Source: Ruania alkalisoli (GTDB taxonomy: Bacteria > Actinomycetota > Actinomycetes > Actinomycetales > Beutenbergiaceae). From it: a stretch of DNA of 64,000 bases. Location: NCBI RefSeq assembly GCF_014960965.1, contig NZ_CP063169.1:653581-717580 (forward strand). Direction: 5' to 3'. A model generated the notes under the pieces. The model was not told the DNA's origin. It saw only the letters and a list, made by a program, of their open reading frames with translations, and ran no database searches. Positions 59,825 to 64,000 of this stretch are shown here, one piece after another. Within the stretch, counting starts at the first letter, position 1. Every line of letters begins with the position of its first letter. A program made the position numbers and the translations under genes.

Positions 59825-61768
59825 ATGACGATCACTGACCGCACGTCTACGTCCACCTCTCGCGCACCGGTGGTGCCGTTGGCGCCCACGGCGCTGCGCC
59901 CGCTCGGGATCGATCAGGTGCGGCTCGACGATGGATTCTGGGGACGCCGCCAGGTGCTCAACGCGGCGGCCACCATCCCGCACTGCCTGCACTGGGAAGG
60001 TGAGGCCGGATGGATCGCGAACTTCGATGCCGTGCTTGAGGGCACGATCGCTGCCACCCGCACCGGTCGACAGTTCGCCGATTCCGACGTCTACAAACTG
60101 CTCGAGGCGATGGCATGGGAGATCGGACGGAGCGCGGATGCGTCACTGCAGCACCGGTTCGACGAGATTGTCGCCACGATCGAGCGCGTGCAGGGCGAGG
60201 ACGGATATCTGAGCACCTGCTTCGGCAATCCCGGTCAGGCCGACCGCTACACGGATTTCGAGTGGGGTCACGAGCTGTACAACGCCGGCCACCTCATCCA
60301 GGCAGCGGTGGCTCGGCTGCGAACCGGTTTCGGCCGGGACGACGACCTGGTGCGGATTGCGTTGAGGGCGGCCGATCACGTATGTGAGACGTTCGGCACT
60401 GACGGGCTCCAGCGCGTGGGAGGCCACCCCGAGATCGAGGTCGCGCTGGTGGAGTTGTATCGCGCCACCGGAGAACAGCGCTACCTGGACCAGGCTCGCG
60501 TGTTCCTGGAACGACGGGGGCACCACACGCTGGCGGACATCGAGTTCGGCCGGGCGTATTTCCAGGACGACGTACCAGTCCGCGAGGCCGAGGTGCTGCG
60601 CGGCCACGCCGTGCGCGCGCTCTACCTCGCCGCGGGTGGCATCGATGCGGCGCTCGAGTCGGGCGATGACCAGCTGTTGGCGGCGGTCACTGCGCAGTAC
60701 CGCCGGGCGCTCGCGCGCCGCACGTACATCACCGGCGGGATGGGTTCACACCATCAGGATGAGGCCTTCGGCGCCGACTACGAACTTCCGGCTGATCGCG
60801 CCTACTGTGAGACGTGTGCCGGCATCGGCTCGATCATGGTGGCCTGGCGTCTGCTGCTGATCACCGGCGATCTCACCTACGGTGACGTGATCGAACGCAC
60901 GCTCTACAACGTGCTAGCCACGAGTGTGGCAGAGGACGGCCGTGCCTTCTTCTACACGAATACGTTGCACCAGCGCACCGCCGGGCACGCCGCCAGCGCG
61001 GACCGCATCTCCCCTCGCGCCCTCGATATCGGGCGCGCGGCGTGGTTCGAGGTGTCCTGCTGCCCCACGAACGTGGCCCGCACCCTGGCACAGTTCGGCA
61101 CCTATGTGGCCACCACCTCCAGTGACGGCGTGACGCTCGTGCAGTACGCATCAGGCGATATCTCGGCCACGCTCGGCGATGGCCGCGATGTCCGTCTGCG
61201 AGTGACCACGGATTACCCGCACGAGGGCCGCGTGCGGATCGAGGTGCTGGATGCGCCCACGGATGCGTGGGAGCTGACGATCCGGATTCCCGGCTGGGCT
61301 GATGGAGCGACGGTCGATCTCGGCGACGGACGCGGACCTCGCAGCGCGCCGGCTCCGGCGTTCACCCACTCCGGCGTGCTGAGGCCGGGCACTGTGGTGC
61401 AGCTCGATCTCCCGCTCACGCCGCGGTGGGCGCATCCGGACCCGCGTGTGGACGCGGTGCGGGGCTGTGTAGCGGTCGAGCGTGGGCCACTGGTCCTGTG
61501 TGCCGAGTCCCTCGATCAGGTCGGCGCTGCGGATGTGTCCAGACTTGTTGTGGACTCCTCGGCCCCGATCAGGCCGATGAACGGTTCTGGTGCGGTGGCC
61601 TCCGGAGGGTTGCTCGACGTCGGTCATGCACCGCTCTTGTACGGACCCGAACCGCATGTGCCGACGATCGAGGCGGCACCGATCCGGTTGGTGCCCTATC
61701 ACTCGTGGGGCAACCGAGGGCCGAGCACGATGCGGGTCTGGCTTCCGGCCATCGGAGACCTGCCATGA
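59825..61768 (+). CDS. GH127 beta-L-arabinofuranosidase
   Basis: Protein of 647 residues, cytoplasmic, matching Bifidobacterium HypBA1 (658 residues). The Cys-based site is visible: acid/base E313 (HHQDEAFGADYE), zinc ligands E329 and C331 (CETCAG), and C412-C413 (EVSCCPTNVART), where C412 matches the nucleophile. It removes beta-1,2-linked L-arabinofuranose from oligosaccharides, as found on hydroxyproline-rich plant glycoproteins. It follows the permease by eight bases; the ribosome site is weak, so translation may depend on coupling. Substrate fits uptake of an arabinose-containing oligosaccharide. Confidence 0.88.
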   Translation: MTITDRTSTSTSRAPVVPLAPTALRPLGIDQVRLDDGFWGRRQVLNAAATIPHCLHWEGEAGWIANFDAVLEGTIAATRTGRQFADSDVYKLLEAMAWEIGRSADASLQHRFDEIVATIERVQGEDGYLSTCFGNPGQADRYTDFEWGHELYNAGHLIQAAVARLRTGFGRDDDLVRIALRAADHVCETFGTDGLQRVGGHPEIEVALVELYRATGEQRYLDQARVFLERRGHHTLADIEFGRAYFQDDVPVREAEVLRGHAVRALYLAAGGIDAALESGDDQLLAAVTAQYRRALARRTYITGGMGSHHQDEAFGADYELPADRAYCETCAGIGSIMVAWRLLLITGDLTYGDVIERTLYNVLATSVAEDGRAFFYTNTLHQRTAGHAASADRISPRALDIGRAAWFEVSCCPTNVARTLAQFGTYVATTSSDGVTLVQYASGDISATLGDGRDVRLRVTTDYPHEGRVRIEVLDAPTDAWELTIRIPGWADGATVDLGDGRGPRSAPAPAFTHSGVLRPGTVVQLDLPLTPRWAHPDPRVDAVRGCVAVERGPLVLCAESLDQVGAADVSRLVVDSSAPIRPMNGSGAVASGGLLDVGHAPLLYGPEPHVPTIEAAPIRLVPYHSWGNRGPSTMRVWLPAIGDLP

Positions 61769-61811
61769 GCCGGGGGCCTGACAGCCCGGAGAGCGCCCAA
61801 GCCTGATACCT

Positions 61812-61827
61812 TTCGACGACGATTTCG
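61812..61827. promoter_or_regulatory. candidate LacI-type operator before the arabinan regulator
   Basis: TCGACGACGATTTCGG shares 12 of 16 positions, including the run ACGATTTCGG, with the site at 56534-56549. It lies 45 bases upstream of the regulator start at 61872 and suggests autoregulation. Confidence 0.5.
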
Positions 61828-61871
61828 GACGCGGTGGGCCATACGGCGAGATGCAGAGGACGGGGGTGACG

Positions 61872-62897
61872 ATGGCGGAGAAGAGCCCCCAGCGGCGAGC
61901 CACGTTGCGCGACGTCGCCCGTGATGCCGGTGTCTCGGTCGCGACGGCCTCCAAGGCGCTGAACGGCCGCAAGGAAGTCGCCGAGGACACGCGACAGCGG
62001 GTGCGGGAGGCAGCCGAGGCGCTCCGGTTCACACCGAACTCCGTGGCTCGTAGTCTGCTGACGCGCCGCACCGGGACCGTGGGACTGCTGACGGGAGACC
62101 TCGAGGGCCGGTTCGTCATCCCGATCCTCATGGGCGCCGAGGATGCGTTCGGCGCCGGCCGCAACAACGTCTTCCTGTGTGACGCCCGCGGTGACTCGAT
62201 CCGCGAGCGGTACCATCTCAATGCCCTGCTCGAGCGGCGCGTCGACGGGATCATCGTGGTGGGGCGCCAGACAGATCCGCGGCCGTCCCTGGGGCAGGAT
62301 CTCCCGGTCCCTGTGGTGTACGCCTATGCCCCTTCGGACGATCCGCGCGATCTCTCCTTGACGCCGGACAACGAGTCGGGTGGGAAGATCGCCACCGAAC
62401 ATCTGCTCTCCCTCGGCCGCATGCGGATCGCGCACATCACCGGCGATCCTCAGTACGTGGCAGCACGGGATCGGGCGCGCGGATTCATCGGCGCGATGCG
62501 GGCCGCCGGCCTCGAGCCCTGCGGTCAGCCGATGTTCGCGGCCTGGACCGAGCAGTGGGGTCGCGATGCCGCTGCAGCTCTGTTCGAGCAATACCCGAAC
62601 GTCGACGGAGTGGTGTGCGGGTCCGACCAGATCGCACGCGGCGTGATCGACACGCTGCGAGATCTCGGCAGGTCGGTTCCGGACGACGTTGCGATCGTCA
62701 GTCACGACAACTGGGAAGTCCTCGCGACCGGCTCGCGTCCGACCCTGACCAGCGTCGATGCGAATCTGCAGGATCTGGGCCGGCTGGCGGCGCGCAAGCT
62801 GTTCGACGCACTCAGTGGTGAGGACGTGGGCAGCGGCGTCCACCGGCTACCGGTGACGCTCGTGACCCGCGGTTCGTCGGTGCGCTCGCGCGCGTAG
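61872..62897 (+). CDS. LacI-family regulator of the arabinan island
   Basis: Protein of 341 residues. LacI helix-turn-helix (TLRDVARDAGVSVATASKAL), hinge region NSVARSLLTRRT and a sugar-sensor domain (LDAFGAG, VVGRQTD, HLLSLGRMRIAHITGD, GVVCGSDQIARGV). GGGGG before the ATG at 61872 favours this start; another ATG seven codons upstream is possible. It is the last gene of the operon and probably represses it through the shared ACGATTTCGG sites. Confidence 0.88.
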   Translation: MAEKSPQRRATLRDVARDAGVSVATASKALNGRKEVAEDTRQRVREAAEALRFTPNSVARSLLTRRTGTVGLLTGDLEGRFVIPILMGAEDAFGAGRNNVFLCDARGDSIRERYHLNALLERRVDGIIVVGRQTDPRPSLGQDLPVPVVYAYAPSDDPRDLSLTPDNESGGKIATEHLLSLGRMRIAHITGDPQYVAARDRARGFIGAMRAAGLEPCGQPMFAAWTEQWGRDAAAALFEQYPNVDGVVCGSDQIARGVIDTLRDLGRSVPDDVAIVSHDNWEVLATGSRPTLTSVDANLQDLGRLAARKLFDALSGEDVGSGVHRLPVTLVTRGSSVRSRA

Positions 62898-62950
62898 CAC
62901 CGCGCTCACGGCATTTCCCCGCCCCGGCCGACCAGGCGTCCTGGCCGGAC

Positions 62951-62984
62951 CTGGCGCTCGCCTCCCCGAGAAGGCTCGCGCCAG
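62951..62984 (+). terminator. hairpin after the LacI gene
   Basis: CTGGCGC (62951-62957) pairs with GCGCCAG (62978-62984), and inside it GCC pairs with GGC beyond a TC/TC mismatch. It lies 54 bases after the LacI stop. No T-run. Confidence 0.55.
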
Positions 62985-63008
62985 ACAGCTGGGTGGAGGC
63001 CACTCAGT

Positions 63009-63058
63009 CCGAAACTTTCCGAAACCCTTTGACATTGGTTTCATCGGATCGGTACGGT
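63009..63058 (+). promoter_or_regulatory. promoter with overlapping dyads before the secreted-protein gene
   Basis: TTGACA (63029-63034) and TACGGT (63053-63058) are 18 bases apart and resemble a sigma-70-type promoter. Just upstream, CCGAAAC is repeated (63009-63015 and 63019-63025) so that GAAA-C-TTTC (63011-63019) and TTTC-C-GAAA (63016-63024) are both dyads; GAAACC/GGTTTC (63020-63042) spans the -35. Such GAAA/TTTC dyads are common sites of LacI-family sugar regulators. Confidence 0.6.
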
Positions 63059-63103
63059 CTCGTCAGCCGCTTCATCGACTCAACGACGAGAGGTATGCCG
63101 ACC

Positions 63104-64000
63104 ATGGCTGATGGAACCCGCCCGGGGAGTCTGCGCGCCGCAGTGGCCAGCGCGATCACCCTGGCCCTCGCAGTAACGACCCTGATGCTCGGCAGCGCAC
63201 CGGCCAGTGCGGTGCCGAATTCCGACATCCCCTATCCCGAGTTCAGCGGATCCGAGAACCCCGTACCGGAAACGGGTGTGGACTACGCGCCGGGAGGCTA
63301 TCTGCAGGAGGTCTTCGACGCCGATCTCGCGGCCGGCGCCGGCTCGAGTCCGGCCCAGGACTACTGGATCGACGGCATGCTCGCCCGGTACGGAACCGCT
63401 GGCGAGGCCGGGGACAACAATCAGTGGCTCTTCTCCCGCGGTCGCGCCGTGTTCATGAAGTCCCACTCACCCGCCCAGCTCGGCTTCGGTGGCCAGGTGG
63501 CCTATTGGGAGTCCATCGACGACCGCAGCGCCTACACGATCGCCGTCGAGCAGGGTGGTGAGCCCGTCTCCGTGTCCGAGACCACGTCCGAGCGCAAGCA
63601 GACGCCGAGCTACTGGCACTCCACCCACACCGCAGCCGGCCTCGAGCTCGAGCAGACGAAGTTCATCACGGACGGCAATGTCGCCATCACCGTGCTCGAG
63701 CTGAGCAACTCCGGTGGCAGCGACATCGACGTGACGCTCGCGGCGAGCTCGCCGTACGCCACAGTGGCCGGCGACGACGAGCTCACCGGCGTCGTGGACG
63801 CCTACAACGACCTCACGACCCTCTTCCCGCGCCTCTCCGGCGACGGCTTCGCCGTGGACGGCGATCGGCTCACCCGGGAGATCACCGTTCCGGCGGGTGA
63901 GGCGGTGACGACGAAGGTGCAGCTCGGTTTCGTGGCCGACGAGATCGACGCCTCCCGGGCGGAATACGACCACTACTCCGCGCTCGCCCCGTGGGAGGCC
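63104..64000 (+). CDS. large secreted protein, carbohydrate-active enzyme-like, cut by window edge
   Basis: The reading frame stays open from the ATG at 63104 (GAGAGG nine bases upstream) to the end, giving at least 299 residues. A signal peptide is clear: SLRAAVASAITLALAVTTL then a GSAPASA cleavage site. The mature part is acidic and rich in Trp and Tyr, with alternating beta-strands (AYTIAVEQGG, VAITVLELSNSGGSDIDVTLAAS) as in the N-terminal beta-sandwich of large glycoside hydrolases. I do not recognise the family. The position after the GH127 operon and the sugar-type dyads at its promoter suggest that it acts on plant arabinan or glycoprotein outside the cell (inference). Confidence 0.65.
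   Translation, partial: MADGTRPGSLRAAVASAITLALAVTTLMLGSAPASAVPNSDIPYPEFSGSENPVPETGVDYAPGGYLQEVFDADLAAGAGSSPAQDYWIDGMLARYGTAGEAGDNNQWLFSRGRAVFMKSHSPAQLGFGGQVAYWESIDDRSAYTIAVEQGGEPVSVSETTSERKQTPSYWHSTHTAAGLELEQTKFITDGNVAITVLELSNSGGSDIDVTLAASSPYATVAGDDELTGVVDAYNDLTTLFPRLSGDGFAVDGDRLTREITVPAGEAVTTKVQLGFVADEIDASRAEYDHYSALAPWEA

Noticed and set aside
1-64000. CRISPR array, prophage or secondary-metabolite cluster
   Set aside because: No regularly spaced repeats, phage structural genes or PKS/NRPS modules were seen in the window.

Overview
The window is high-GC DNA (strong G/C bias at third codon positions, many GTG starts, many 1-4 base stop/start overlaps) from an actinobacterium. Support for that placement: an Lsr2 nucleoid protein, a SAM-IV riboswitch (a class known mainly from Actinobacteria), CebR/CelR-type operator boxes, and ABC sugar operons that lack their own ATPase gene. 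A soil- or plant-litter-associated relative of the Micrococcales would fit, but no ribosomal or other taxonomic marker is present, so genus is not assigned.

Layout. 0.1-3.4 kb: small housekeeping or orphan genes (DUF1801, glycerophosphodiester phosphodiesterase, ParA-like ATPase, DUF559/AbiEi-like). 3.6-12.9 kb: recC-recB-recD operon on the minus strand, head to head with a FitAB-like toxin-antitoxin pair (12.97-13.6 kb) that has a clear palindromic operator. 13.7-31.6 kb: an unusually coherent set of C-N bond hydrolases, a NitT/TauT-type uptake system, two amidohydrolases of the cytosine-deaminase and AtzA/8-oxoguanine-deaminase types, a creatininase-family protein, a formamidase, an AtzH-amidase fusion, a cysteine hydrolase, a flavin reductase, an FAD-linked oxidase, and two tetrahydrofolate-linked proteins. 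A XRE-cupin regulator lies inside it, and the same dyad (TGTT-N9-AACA) occurs in three promoter regions of the set. I read it as a previously uncharacterised catabolic regulon for a nitrogen-rich ring compound, feeding ammonia, formate and one-carbon units to central metabolism.

31.7-38.0 kb: cello-oligosaccharide operon (binding protein, two permeases, GH1 beta-glucosidase, LacI regulator) preceded by two CebR boxes. 38.1-44.3 kb: TRIC-like channel, DUF1266 protein, Lsr2, a three-gene set of small anchored proteins facing a polytopic membrane protein, and an alpha/beta hydrolase. 44.3-54.4 kb: sulfur metabolism under two different SAM riboswitches (SAM-IV before a cysteine-desulfurase-like gene; SAM-I before DUF1737-rhodanese-metZ), plus a large LuxR-type ATPase regulator, a lipoprotein and upp. 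54.5-56.3 kb: tadA, a sirtuin, tRNA-Ser(CGA), its terminator, a duplicated tRNA 3' end and an IS481-type remnant. 56.5 kb to the end: an arabinan-type island (ABC binding protein and permeases, GH127 beta-L-arabinofuranosidase, LacI regulator, and the start of a large secreted protein cut by the window edge).

Both sugar operons have a strong hairpin directly after the binding-protein gene, and both lack an ATPase gene, so they probably use a shared MsiK-like ATPase encoded elsewhere.
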